Positions 1-14,100 of a stretch of DNA of 64,000 nt are shown in pieces. How positions within the stretch are numbered: the stretch's first letter is position 1; each line of letters starts with the position of its first letter. The notes beneath the pieces are model-generated. The model worked only from the letters and a program-made list of their open reading frames with translations. It searched no databases and had not been told where the DNA came from. This DNA is from Carposina sasakii (taxonomy: Eukaryota; Arthropoda; Insecta; Lepidoptera; Carposinidae), in assembly GCA_014607495.2 (NCBI GenBank), contig CP053155.1, positions 5,146,001 to 5,210,000 of the forward strand, written 5' to 3'. The position numbers were made by a program, and so were the translations under genes.

Positions 1-432
1 AAAATGTGTAATTATTAGTAACCTGGTAGCTTAAGCTGTTATAGTAAGTAAATAACAGTAATCATTTATAAAATATTAATAAGAAAATGAAAAAAAAAAA
101 TCACCCGAATGAGATGTTATCATTTATTTAGCGATCGATAAATTATTATCTGTAGATAGTCATGAATTTGTGGAATAATCGATTAAGAGCTACCCATCAA
201 ATTCACTTGATTCGAACAGGTTTTTTCTGCACTAAAACTGTACAGCACTATATATATATAGGTATAGTAATGTCCGAAACGGGGTAACCAAAACTGTATA
301 ATCATATAGAAGATCCCAGAGCTACGTTTAGAATAGCCGGGACAGATGTAAATTATCAGTAACAAGTTGCTAGCACTGCATAGATTAAATAAATAAATAG
401 TTTTTATTTTCAGTTAAATATCTACAGATACA

Positions 433-3400
433 ATGTCGTCTCCCTGGAAGCTGTTCATCCTCGCGCTAGTACATCTAGCTGGCTGCGATGTTTTTGAACC
501 ACCGAGCTCTGAAAACCGCATAGAAGATGCCACTCCTGTAAACCAATCTATGATATATGAGTAAGTATATTAAAACTTCTATTATCATATAGAATGAAAA
601 AGGTGTCAGCTTTGGTGGACGTTATGTTAGGGACATTTTGGCCAAATTGAGTTATTTTTATACCACTTTTCACAGAAATTTCTGTTCTATTAACTCGTAT
701 TACTCGATATTCTAAGAAACTTTACAATGAATCCATCTTCCTATTAATATGAAGAGAGGTGTGAAAAAACGTCCCCCTGAAAACCGTGTCTTTTCTATTT
801 GACAGTCGACAAAAGTCGTCTTATCGTTTTGAATGTAAAAAACCATACTTTTCTGGAAAAGTAAAGCAAACTTAGATACAATCGTTATTTTAAATTTATA
901 ACAAAATGACAGTAGGTACCTACCTACGTAATATAGGTAATAATATTTTGCTGCTAATCTAAAAAATCACAATTTTTGAGTTAAATCCTTTTACGTTTGG
1001 GTGTGCGTTCAGCCGGAGTTTACGTACGAGAATATAAAGTACATATTATATTAAATTCCCGTTCGTCCCACCAGTGGGACGAAGCCTGGTGGGACGAACG
1101 GGAATTACCCATTTTTGTTAACCTATGTTCTTCTTTCTTATTTTCTTTAACCAGGCCTTCATGGATATACAAGTGTTCAATAGACGTGGGTTGCCAGCGC
1201 TCCACGCACCCTCGCGGCGAGGAGCTATCCGAGCTGGACTTCACCAGCCTGGATGTTTGCCGCACCATCTGCGACCGCTTCGGAGGCCTGTGGCCGAGGC
1301 CCGTCAGCGCCTCTATCAGTATCAACACCGTTAAGATACATCCAAACAACTTGAGGTGAGTGTATTATAAGGTTTACATGTCACATCTATTTACGTATCA
1401 ATACAGCTATACCCGAGAAGGGTTGGCGTCAGGCAGGCAGCCGGCCGAAAAAAACAAAAAAAAATACAAATGTGAGTTTCGAAATAAAATTAAATAAATG
1501 ATTATTAATTATTTCCTCAAAACATGGCACAATAAAGTTATTTTTACATAAAAAGAAAGAAACCATATTGCGCCAACCCCATAAAATTAACGGGACAAGG
1601 GCAGCAAAAATAGGACAGTGTAAAAAAGTAGCAATGTAAAGCGGAATGCTATGAGCACAGCATAGTGAAACTATGCCCAAAATTTGAGACTCGAAAACAC
1701 ATGTTTGTTTTTCCATAAACCTCGTATGGAGAAATTCAAGAGGTGAAAATAACATTCACTTTTCACCTGTTAGTTCATAGAGTGATGAGGAGGGATGAGG
1801 TATTAGAATAACTCAAATCTAGTAGCGAACCTATTGGGAAATACTTTATGTTCAATTTTAACCTATGTACGAGTAGGTAAGCAAAGGCTTAGGCACGTCC
1901 GTTATAATATACTTTTTTCCAGAAAAAGTCAAAATGATTGTGTGTGTAGGCACAGAGGAATAAGATTGTGTAGGTACAAAATACCTAAAACTTTACCTGG
2001 ATCCAAGCCTCACTTGTCTATACTGTTTCAATTAATAATTTGGTTATCTGGTAGAGAAGACTCTATTATAAAGTTAGTCTTTCTCAATAATTCTCTAATC
2101 TAATCTGTTAACTACCTACTTACCGTTCGACACACTTTTTTTTTTAATAATCGATAGTCAGATGATAAAACAAACATTTTTGTTTCAATGAAATATAAAA
2201 AATAACTCTAGATTATCCTCGTTATACTTATACATATACATATACGTCTGTAATTAATAGGCAAGTGTGTAAATTATTATACAGAATGTTTTTTCGTTGC
2301 CACCCTTAACGAAGGGTACGTACTCTATACATCAAATAAACTAGTAAGTTTATGCCAAAAAAATGCTGGGAAACGATGTGTTTTTTTTATATAATAATAG
2401 TTACTTGATCGGGTAAAATTTATAGTGTCCAGTGTTATGCTAGTTATTTCATAGATACATATTAATTATTTCTCGTGAAAAAATCTTGCTACAGGCGTCA
2501 ATGTGCATTTATGCAGAAAAACGCAGTCCTTTTACTCAACTTTGAATCCTAATATTTTGGAAACCAGACTCATCCCAGGTATGCTTCTATGGAGAAAAGT
2601 GATCGTGATGATAGGGAGATTCCGTAGTTTTCGGGAACGTTGACGACCAAAAATCATTCTGTATAACTGTGTAGTAACCCACTAGTATCCACCTTCTAGG
2701 TACTTTTCAGAATGGGTCGTTAAGATTTCCCAGTGGATTCGTTACCAGTTGCTAGATTGAGTATTTATGTCATAAAGCCCAGGGACACCTCTAGTGGGTG
2801 TGTAATTTGCACATTTTTGCCCTATTTGGAGACAATGGGTGTGACTTAAGTTAGGTATTATGTACCTAATCTTATTTGCACCAATATAAACTAGTTCACG
2901 ATAAGGCACGAATCAAATAGACCATCAGCATGAGGAACCAAGTAGTTTAGCTCAATAGGTGCTACGAGTATAACTGTTGTTTGGTAGTCATACTGCGAAG
3001 ACTACGAGTATACTACTTACTAGTGGACGCCCGCGACTCCGTCAGCGTGGACTGCAGAAATAACAAAATGTCAAAATTATCCAGGATAAAAACATTTTCC
3101 CGGGATAAAAAGTAGCCTATATGTTAAGTGGGACCTGTCACAACATATTCCTGAAAACTGCATCGAAATCGGTTCAGCCGTTTCTGAGATTAGCGTGCAC
3201 AAACATAGATCCATTACAATTGTATTTTATGTATAGATTGGTTATAATCCACCTAAGCATGTACCTGACTTATCACTGATCCTTTACAAATGTCCCCACT
3301 ATGCTAAACGTGTAACTATAGGATCTCCTTTATGATGCTGCAGTGCTAGCTACCCCATTTCGGGAACAGTCGTGTATACAGGATGTAACAAAAGGGGTAT

Positions 3401-6400
3401 GTTAAGCAAGAAGCTATGTAAATAGCCCACTAAAAGTTTCCTTTTACAATCTACAAAATTTCAGACTCGAAATCAAATGTTTAATTTTCCAAATAATATA
3501 AAGACTTCCTAAACAACTTAAGAATGTTCATACAATTTTGAAAAATAAACATGTGATTTCCATTCTCAAATTTTGGAAATAGCTTCGCTATTATGGTCTA
3601 TTTATATAGCTTTTCGCTACATATATATACATCTACATACATCTTTCACATCATCATAACATAGCCTTTCTGTTACAACCTGTATACAGGTGATTTTTGG
3701 TCGTCAACGTTACCGAAAACTACGGAATCTCGTCATCATCACAATCATTTTTCTCAATGGAAGCATACCTGGGAAGTGTCTGGTTCCCAAGATATTAGGG
3801 TTCAAAATTGAGTAAATAGACTGCGTTTTTCTGCGTAAATGAACATTGACGCGCGTAGCAAGATTGAGAAATAATAAATATCTATCTATGAAAAAACTAG
3901 CATAAACACTGGACACTATCAATTTCACCCGATCAAGTAATAAAATTTCTAGCATTTTGACATAAACTTACTTTATTGATGTAAAGAGTACGTATCCTTC
4001 ATTGGTGGCGAATAAAAACATTCTGTAATGTTCTCGTAGCCAGTGTTTTTAATTACTCTCTACCCTTGCGCCGCCGCGCGCCGTTCATTCTTGCTTCGTT
4101 CGACACTATTTTCTATGAACACACATAGTTAGCCATCTCCTTTATACACTTACTCCATGGTTTGTCCGTACCGTTAGACGCTAATAGGTCAACCGATTAG
4201 CCTGGAAAGATAAACGGAAATCAGTAATGGTAACTGAATGCTAATGTTTGAAGTAGTTACTTCTGTTGTGCGTTATTATCATCATTGTGTACTGAATACC
4301 AGTTATTTTCAATTAAAATTACGATTTGGGGTCTAATTTTGTACAAAGATTTTGTTTGTAAAATGAGTTAGAATAAACTTCTTGTGACCTTTGTGTGGAA
4401 GTTAAATAGGCACTATGTAAATTTATTTATCTATTACCCACTGTTGATTAAAGACCTCCTCTTCACTACGGCACTGTCCTCTGTCCTGGGCTAGCCTCAT
4501 CCACTGGTGTCCAACAGATTTTCTGATATCATCTGTGTATGTAGTAGCAAAGAGGAATAACCCTATTACTCTTTGGTAGTACCACGCCATGCCTGTCCGT
4601 GGGTATCGTATGAGGCGATCAGGGGTTTCCGGGAGGTGGGCAGCAGCGCCTCCCGTGCTGACACTGACAATATAGTCCGAAAATCAGACTGCAGTCACCA
4701 ACCCGCCTGCCCAGTGTGGTGACTATGGGCATAAAGCAACCTATGGCAGTAGCCTTGTGGCGTGCCTTGAGGGAAGCCTACGTCCAGCAGTGGACTGCAA
4801 TAGGCTGAAGACCTACTTTACGTTAATAACTACATTGATATTTACGCAAATTTTCCTAGAGGAGCGTGTAACATCCAGTAACAGGTGGTCAGGTGTCTCG
4901 CAGCCGTCTGTCTATTCCTGGCGATGTGACACTTGCGTCACACACGCTAAATGTTACGGCAAACAAACAAACACGGGTCAACGGACCGAGATTACTCATG
5001 AGAGTTGTATGCCAATTCATCTCATGCTCATTTGATAAGCCACTTGAAGATCGTTATGATTTATGAGCCTCTAGTAGCTGATGCGGTTAGTAGAATACAT
5101 CAGCTGCATCTCCTTCCGGACATAATCTAAAATTCGACTAAGGAATTTAGGGGCGTTCTCTCATGTGAGATAGCATCTTGTAAATTGATGTGTTACATCT
5201 GGCTTACCCATACCTAGGGTTGCCAACCGTCCTGTTTTCCCAAGACATGTCCTGTTTTTTGCGGTGTCCTGGCCTGTCCTGGATAGTTTTTAAGCATCGT
5301 CCTGAGTTTTAAAGTCCTGACACATTCGCTGTCGGCTGATTTTCTAAGGGTGCCGACATCGGGAAAATAAGCGTCAGCGGCACCTCTACAAAGCCTAAAA
5401 GAAGCAAATACGTAGTCACCGGCACTGAATGTATTAAAAACCTATGTTTTGAAATTCGCACGCCACTAACTCCCTCCAATCGTATTGTCACTAACTCTCT
5501 CCAATCGTATTGTCACTGGGCTCGCACATGTAGTCTTTTAATCGAAATGTCCTGGTATTTCTTCCTCAAATCCTGGTTTTCAAAGTTTTGAGATGGAAAC
5601 CTTACCTATGCCGAACATGGCTGTAGAATTTCCTTATCTTGCAGTATTTAGTTATCTTGCAGTTCTGGCTATAACACTTTGGGAACAGGGCCGTGTGTAT
5701 AAGTTTAGATATCGGTGCTGAGATTTTTTGTGAGAAACAAAGATTAAGAATGGATTCTTCTAAGTCACGTCTTGTTTAAAAATTACTACCCTAATTCCGC
5801 TATCCTCCCTCAACTAGTGTCCACACTATGCCTTATATCTTATATGCCTTATGTATAGGTCCGATAGTCTCCACTTCTGTCTGATGCCGCAAGGTTTCTG
5901 ATGGTTCACAATAGTATATTATATTTTCTTTGTGTCGCCATAATAAATCTTGATTTTATAATAAAATAAGTTTTCAGAGAAAATCTTGCATAACGAGAAT
6001 CGAGCCATACAAGCTATAACGGGCTTATAATTCTCCAATACAAAAGGGCACCTGACAGTGATCGTTTTTCTTTGATTCTATCTTTGGCTCACGGTGTCTT
6101 TGATCGTAATTTAATTATCTACTGCAACAGTTTGGATATTACCACATGCTTTTCTTTGGCTTTTTAAAAATAGATTATTATAACACGGGCTATAATATTA
6201 TTAGTCATTATTGGCAAGGGCCGAAGTTAATGTAGTAGATTTTGATTGTGAAAACAGAATAGTTGTAGATATAATATAAAGAGGAATTATTCATTAATGT
6301 GTAGTTTACTTCTAATTTCTGCTAAGGTACCTATGTATATTTTCATGAAACAATGGATGTAGGCAGGTGTCACAGTTGCTGTCATCATCTACTAGTTACG

Positions 6401-8081
6401 AGTAAATACATAATCCCAAGAACTAGATGATTAGTAACTTCCTCCAGACCGCAATTCGGTTACGGCGGCCAATCTCAACGGAGATGAGCCATGTACGCAA
6501 GAGATATTAAGGTAGGGACAAACTGAGCCCACGTACGCAACGTATGCTACGCATTTAGACATCTAGACTACGAAATTTATATGCTTGGAAACACACTTAT
6601 CATACGCAACGTTGCGTACGACGTGTGTTTCTAAGTCATATATTTTCATATAAAATTCGTAGTCTAGATGTCATAATGCGTAGTATACGTTGCGTACGTG
6701 GGCTCAGTTTGTCCCTACCTTTATAGTACACAAGCGTATGCACAAACAAATCTACACTCTCTATTCCCTCGCTCTCAAAGCTCAATGATACCAAAATTCG
6801 ACACGAATGGAGAGTGATCAGGCGGAGGACCAACGGATTTAGGTACGTGCTCTCCGAGGCACTAGCTAGTGATAGCCCAATGGTTAAAATGACTAGTAAT
6901 TAGTCATTGATTTTACAAGACAAATATCTAAATACATCTCACCGGTTTATCTAACGCAACCCAGTGTCGATCGAGATAAAAAAGGACAAGGTAAGGTAAG
7001 GATATGGCAATAAATCACATTGAATTAAGTATAATGTAGACGCGTGGGTGGGGGTCGTCGAACGCCGGTCACCAACCCTGTATGACGTTATTTATTGTCT
7101 TGTAGTTATATAAATGTTTGCACAATACTTGTCTTTAAAAAGCCGTACTAAAGTATGATAAATAAGTTAAAAATCTACAATTCAAACGATGTAATCTTAA
7201 ACGATCCTTCAATTTGGAAGTGTTCTTGACCTAAGGTTTAGGCAAATTAGTTTAGTACATTCCTTTGATGGATTCTGATCCGACAACGTACAAAGACGAT
7301 TTGCATATCTTCCTGTATAAGCCGTAAGAAGGACTACAACCAGAGTCAATCTATCCGTAGTCTGTTGATATTAGAATTTGGAGTCGAATAATCTGCGAAT
7401 TTATCTCTGGAATCTCAGGGTTTCTAACAGGTAACGGGTCACTTCTCTCTTTTAGGCAATAATATATTAGGGTGCTCTTGAGTCTGCTATTACTATTCCA
7501 ATTCTAATAATGCAAAGTTTGTTCGAATTGTTTTTTTAAATATTTACTCGAAACGTCAAATACTTATAATAAACATAACGGCACCAAAACGGCACGTAAA
7601 GAAACGTTACGAATTCTTATCACAATCCACAACATTATAAAACTGTGTTAAGTATTGTTTTTTAGTACTCGTCGATAACAATAAATTAGTCCGCTCAATA
7701 TTTTGTAAAGGAACATACATATTCAATTTATTAGTACCTAACTAGCGACCCGCCCGGCCCCCTGATTACGTAAAAGCAATAGCAAAGCCGAAGCAAAGCG
7801 ATAGCGAAAATTGTACAATATTCGCCTTGAAATGTCAAAGTTCCTTTGAAATTCATTTTACGTAATACGAATTTGACAAGCAATCAGCGATTTTTGTACA
7901 ATTTTCGCTATCGCTTTGCTTTTGCTAGTTAGGTAGTAAGGGGGCCGGCTTCGCACGGATGCAATGATGATACTATAGTATAAACCTTCCTCTAAAATCA
8001 CTCTATTTTAAAAAACCGCATCAAAACAGACAGCGGGAAGCAACTTTATTTTATACTATGTTATGATTTTACAAATATCAA

Positions 8082-8155
<74 letters not shown>

Positions 8156-11100
8156 TCACACGGCTGTGTTCCCGAAATGGGGTAGCCAGAACTGCAGGAT
8201 CATATTGAAGAACCTACAGCCACGTTTGGTATATGGGTCAGACAAGTTGCTAGCTTATCGCCTGGGAGAATGACCGAGTTCCTAACGATACGATATCAAT
8301 CGTAGAACAATATAAAATAATGTACCAATGAATTTATTTCATGTACAGATTTTAATGTAGCAAAATTGTCACTTAGCTCGTGCCTTGCCTCGTTGGTCCT
8401 GCTCCTGATCTCTCTCCGGTCATGTCGGCTTTCCGTCCCATCGGACTATGAGAGTAACGGAATAGAGGGTGCATCTGTGTTGGCGCACACACTTGTGCAC
8501 TATAATATTTCCTGTGTACCTGGCCAATCTCCGTAGAGATTGGTCGCCTTGGCCGAAATACGGTCGGAGATCATCATCATGATAAAGGAATATTTTAATC
8601 ATTGCTTTGTAGCTGATAAATAAATCTGTATTGTAATGTACCAACCTGCAGTAGATACTGAGAGGAATATTCCTATACTTTGTCTAGTGGCATAACAATA
8701 TAATTTTAATTTTATTCATACCATCATGAATAGAACTTCGGACGTAGTTTTCAGTATCTATCGCCAGTTCATGGTCAGGCACGTACTAGCGACTTCTCGC
8801 CAACTGAAATATGATGTAAACACTATGTTCTAGCTAGATTAATAGTATATACTCATTCATACTTAACTTAAATTGCATCATCATACACCGACTCTTGACG
8901 TGCTCTTGACAAACCACCCGATTTTTTTTGGTGTCTGAATTTGTAAAAAGTAATAGCCGCCGGTACTGTGGAGTCAGAAGAAAAGCTCAGAGCCCTCTCA
9001 TGCTGAGTACTAGTATAAGTACACTTCTAAATGATACCCCTCTAATGCTCACAGTAAAGTCAGTAGGATAATATCCTTTTTATATGTGTTTTGTAGATTT
9101 AGCCCCGTCATGCATGACATTGTTTCAGTCTAGTATGATCAAAGTTCAAATGCGCTTATCACAGCCCATTCAGTAATCGAAGAGCGGTGTTGATAAAAGT
9201 GTGGCTATCGAAACTGTTGTAGGAACCACCGTTTAATATAAAGTATCTGTATGAAATATAACTATCATTACCATGATATTAAAAAAATTGCCGTAAGCGT
9301 GTCGTGTATTGCGTTTGTTAGCAGTAGTACACGGCAGTGCTGCGTTTATAGGTATACTTAGGTATATTTCTTGGGAGTTTTCTTGTCGCACCTGAAAGCT
9401 GTACCATGGGGAAGCTTTCTCCATGAGCTGTACTTACTAGCCCTATGAAAATCATTGGAGTTTTGCTTGTCGAAACTAAATAGTAGCTGAGCAGTACTAC
9501 TCTTATAAGAATCATCGAAGTTTTCTTTCTTCTCGAAACTGAACGGTAAACTTACTGTCTCTATAAAAATTTCTATAATTTTCTGGTCTAAGTTGAGTGA
9601 TAATCGAAACTTTGGTCTTAGGTTAAAGGTAATCGACCGGCCTGCTAGCGGTACTTCGACCTTATGGGTTCGCAGTACGTCCTCCTCCACAGGATACCAA
9701 CACCTATAACGCCCACAAACACCACACGAACACCTTATTTCTTTATCGATATTATTTACGACCGTAACTATTTTCTAACTAGTTTTATTGTTCTGGCAAA
9801 TCATGGGCTTTTACGAAAATTAACTTGATTCATTTGTTTTTTTTTAATTTATTACCTATTCATTTAAATTTTTTGGTAAGTTGCAATAGAGACCTGACCT
9901 AAGGCTGCCTTTTTACCAGAGTGTCATATGCTACGTTGCTATGGATGTGTCTGATATCCACCAGTTACTGTTCCAAATGTGGTTAGTCAACGCATTCATA
10001 GCACATATAGGTATATGATGAAAGGGAAAGGGTCCAACATGCCTTTCCTATCACGTGGTCTTGTAAGGATTCTATTAGTAAATAGACCAATGTGCTATAT
10101 TCACCATGCGGACCATTTTTTTATGAGCTAAATTTTGTATAGGTCTATCTTTCCGATGACAAGGTAAAGGGCGCCCTTTTATGCTGGCATGACAAGGATC
10201 AACACAACACAAAGGTTTAATTAGTAATTCATATATTTTTTTAATTCTTCCATAGATTTGACCTGGCTGATGTTCCACCACCAGCTCGGGATCTTCTAGC
10301 GGAGATGACACAAGTTATCAGTAAGAACATGCTGGCAGAATGTAAAGGCAACATGACGGATGAAAGCGATGTGCCTGTGGGGGTCTTCATCACCATTAGG
10401 TCGTCTGATCTCAGGCTTACGTTCGACACTGATGAGGAGTACATGTTTGACGTGCACACTAAAGGTTTGATGAATTATGCTTAACATACGTCTTTTTTCA
10501 TGCCTTCTACTCTAAGCTTCTACTTAATACTTATCATCATCAATATCAGCCATGAGAAAATAGTCCACTGCTGAATATAGACCTCCACTTATTTACGTTT
10601 ATTGAAAGGACTTGATATAAGGTTCTGAGGCTGATGGTCTATTTCACATAATAGGTACTCGTAGGTACTGCTGAATATATTGTGGGACAACCCCATACCA
10701 CACATATTTTACTTTACGAAAAACGTAACAAAACCAGTCAATAGGTTCATCAGTTTTCAGCTTAAAGCCAGGATCTTATATCTAGATATTGAATTTTTTG
10801 GCTACTGGTATAGCAGTTTTGTATCGTCCTTCAACTGCTGTTAGAATATGGTGTCATTTTTGCTTTAAATCTTACAGAAATCGGCGTAGTAGTAACCATA
10901 TCAGCGGAGACGATATACGGTGCTCGTCACGCCCTTGAGTCTTTTACCCAGCTAGTTGCTCCCGAGTGGGATCTCAATGAACCTCACAAATGTAGCCTTC
11001 ATCTGGTTGCCGGGGCCAAGATTAGGGACAGACCGGAGTACAAGTACCGTGGGTTCTTGCTAGACACGTCCAGACACTTCATACCCATGGACGGTATTAA

Positions 11101-14100
11101 GAAGATGATCGATGGCATGGCTGCAACAAAGATGAATGTCTTTCACTGGCATGTTACGGACACCCACAGTTTTCCCTTGGAGATCCGAAGCGTTCCGCAG
11201 TTTACTAGGTAAAGAATTTATCAGTTATTTCATTCCGTTAATAGGACTAGTACAATGTGTCTATGCACTGACTCTATACAAGTATCGAAGGTCCCGAGTT
11301 ACCGGTATACCGGTAGAACAACGAACCGAAGGTTTGAGGGTTTCAGCATAATGTTGTCTTCTGCAATATGTTTAAACATCTCTGTTGATCTATCGAAAGA
11401 AATTTGAAGGCAATTTGAAACCAAATAAAGATTATCTGCTCTTCACCATTTTACAGATACGGTGCCTATTCCCCCGAAGAAATCTACACCGTGGAAGATG
11501 TACAAGAGCTGATTAAATATGCACAAGTTCGCGCAATCCGAGTGGTTATCGAGATAGATGCGCCTGCACATGCTGGCAATGGATGGCAATGGGGCCGGGT
11601 AAGGCACTATCAATACTTTAGGTACCTGGCTTGCCGAAGAAAGTAGCCGTATGTTCCAATTGTAATAATATTATCAGTCAAGCATACCTATCTTCATACT
11701 TCACATTCTGTTTTTCTATTAGTTTTAATGCTTTATAGTCGCTAGTCAGGTCCTCCCGGGATTTTCTATGCTTTGTTATGCATTTTTCTGGTCGCCTCTG
11801 TTGATCCTGGCTCACAGGAGTTGCAGAGGCGGGAATGAGTGAATGGGCCAATCCCGGTTTTTTTTTGCCGAAGATAGCATCAAAACCCTTAAAGTTATGT
11901 TTCGTTGTTAGAACTCGGAAGTTCGGATACATATAGCCGTTGCCGGCTAGAACCAGGTATAGTATTTCGTATTCTAGCCATAACATTATGCTATACGTGT
12001 TACATACCACTCGCACCACATAGTATTGACTATCCTTATGATGGAAAGCAACCACTTGATCCGCGTAACTTAGGTATTTAGAAAAGAACTGAGGGTACTA
12101 ATGAACTTAACTTGCAAGCATTGATCTTTTGTTAAAGTTATTGTATAATAATTTTTATAGTGTACCTATTCTATAATGTAGGTATACCTTTCCAAAAATG
12201 ATTTCATGTGATCACGATGAATACGATGAAATGTTTATAGTAAACTATGTCAAGGTATAAAATTAGTTTTTACTAATACTACTTACTATTTATTATTGAG
12301 TGCCTATTATGGTATTATCGTCAGGTATCTTCTTTAAATAAACGGCGTTTCTTGTTTACTTAGGTTTTTTGTAGTTTTGCCGTTATTTACTGAGCTAAGT
12401 ACCAATTTTATTTACTTAGCTAAGTAACAGTACATAATAAATGTCAGGTTTGGAAGGGAACAAAGTTATTGTTCTATTGCAGCTATTGAGAGAAGCTGGG
12501 AGGAAATTTAAGAAAAATTGCCCATTTTTTTTCTGAGGAACTTCAGTAACAGTACATAATAAATGTCAGGTTTGGAAGGGAACAAAGTTTCACATATTGA
12601 GAGAATCTGGGAGGAAATTTAAGAAAAATTGCCCATTTTTTTTCTGAGGAACTTCATGTTCTGTTTCACATAATCGACACGTAGGAATTCGGCTACGGAG
12701 ATCTAGCAGTATGCGTGAACGCAAAGGAATGGCGTTACCTATGTATCCAGCCGCCGTGTGGACAGCTCAACCCGGCTAATCAGTACGTGTATCGTATTCT
12801 GGAGAACCTCTACTCTGATCTGGCGGACGTACTGCCCAAGCCGGCGTTACTGCATGTTGGAGGTGATGAGGTAAGTAATTGTCATGCAAACCAGCTCCAG
12901 AGGAAGAGGGTACGGATGATCAGTGACAAATTGTTATCTTGAGAAAGAGAAAAAAAATAGACATGAAAGCATACACAAACTTATTTGTTGAGAGACATTT
13001 TTTTATTTGTTACTTTCTATATTTGAGAGAATGAGGGTAACTTTCTCGACTATTACGATATGCAGGGAAGATACAACTGATGCATTATAGTAAAGCCCTT
13101 TTAATTTAAATAAAAAAACTACCTAGTGGTAAAATTTAAATTTTTCAATTTTCTAATGAGCATTGGTTTACTTACGATCTTATAAACAAACAATGTAACA
13201 TCTTCCATTACAGTTTCAGCAGGTACGATACCATTCCTCAAAGGTATTAATAAGTAAGTATGTAGTAACCTAAAAAATTATATAACTACCTTAAAACTTT
13301 TTAGGTGTTCTTCGGTTGCTGGAATTCGAGTCAAGAGATCATTAACTATATGACTGGAAAAGGTTATGGGTTGGAGTCCCAGGGCTTCCTGCGATTGTGG
13401 AATGAATTCCAATCTAAAGCTTTATCAGCTTGGGACAAGGTGGTCAAGGAGTCAGGGCAGCCCGAGCAGCCGGTTATGATCTGGTCATCGCATTTGACAA
13501 GAGCCGAACATATTCAGAAGTACTTAGATAAGAACAGGTTAGCTCTTTTATTTTAGAACTGATAGAGAAAGTGAGAATATAAGAAGTAAGATAGGTGCGT
13601 TACGGGGATTGGCCCACCACTCATTCCCACCTCTGCAAATCCTGTAAGCCACTATCAACAAAGACGACCAGAAAAATGCAAAACCAAGCCTAGAAAATCC
13701 CGGGGGACCTAACTAGCGACTATAAAGCATTAAAACTAAAAGAAAAACAGAATGTGAAGTATGAAGATAGATATGCTTAATAACAATTGAAACATATGAC
13801 TACTTTATATTACCTAATCGTTAATACTTAGTCAAGATATATTATTGCTACTTATATAGAACGTCGACGTAAGTGTCTAGGTATGTGTAGGCGTTATTAC
13901 GACGTTCTACTATACGAACTAGAATTTATAACAATATAATAAAACCAATAATAGTGTTAAAAAATTACACACACGTTTATGATCCCAAAACGGGGTAGCC
14001 AAAACTGCAGGATCACGAAGGGGATCGTACACCCACGCTTAGCTTAGTGGGGTCCGATGTAAATGTTCAGTGTCAAGTTGCTAGCTCGTCGCCTGAGAGA

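Larger units (their letters stand above)
1356..10255 (+). other. Intron 2 of the hexosaminidase gene, 8.9 kb, repeat-filled
   Basis: GTGAGT donor after 1355 and TAG acceptor ending 10255. The intron holds at least three TA-flanked MITEs, an RTE 3' tail, a Harbinger-like MITE inside another repeat, a CA microsatellite and a degenerate tandem array. No further exon of the host gene is needed, because exons 2 and 3 join in phase (split Arg codon). Short open frames here show no family resemblance. Confidence 0.8.

Noticed and set aside
8093..8154. CRISPR or satellite array
   Set aside because: Simple CA microsatellite; this is a eukaryotic genome and no spaced direct repeats of CRISPR type were seen.
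11678..12055. 125-codon open frame on the - strand
   Set aside because: It lies in intron 5 of the hexosaminidase and covers the inverted repeat copy; no family match and no splice context.
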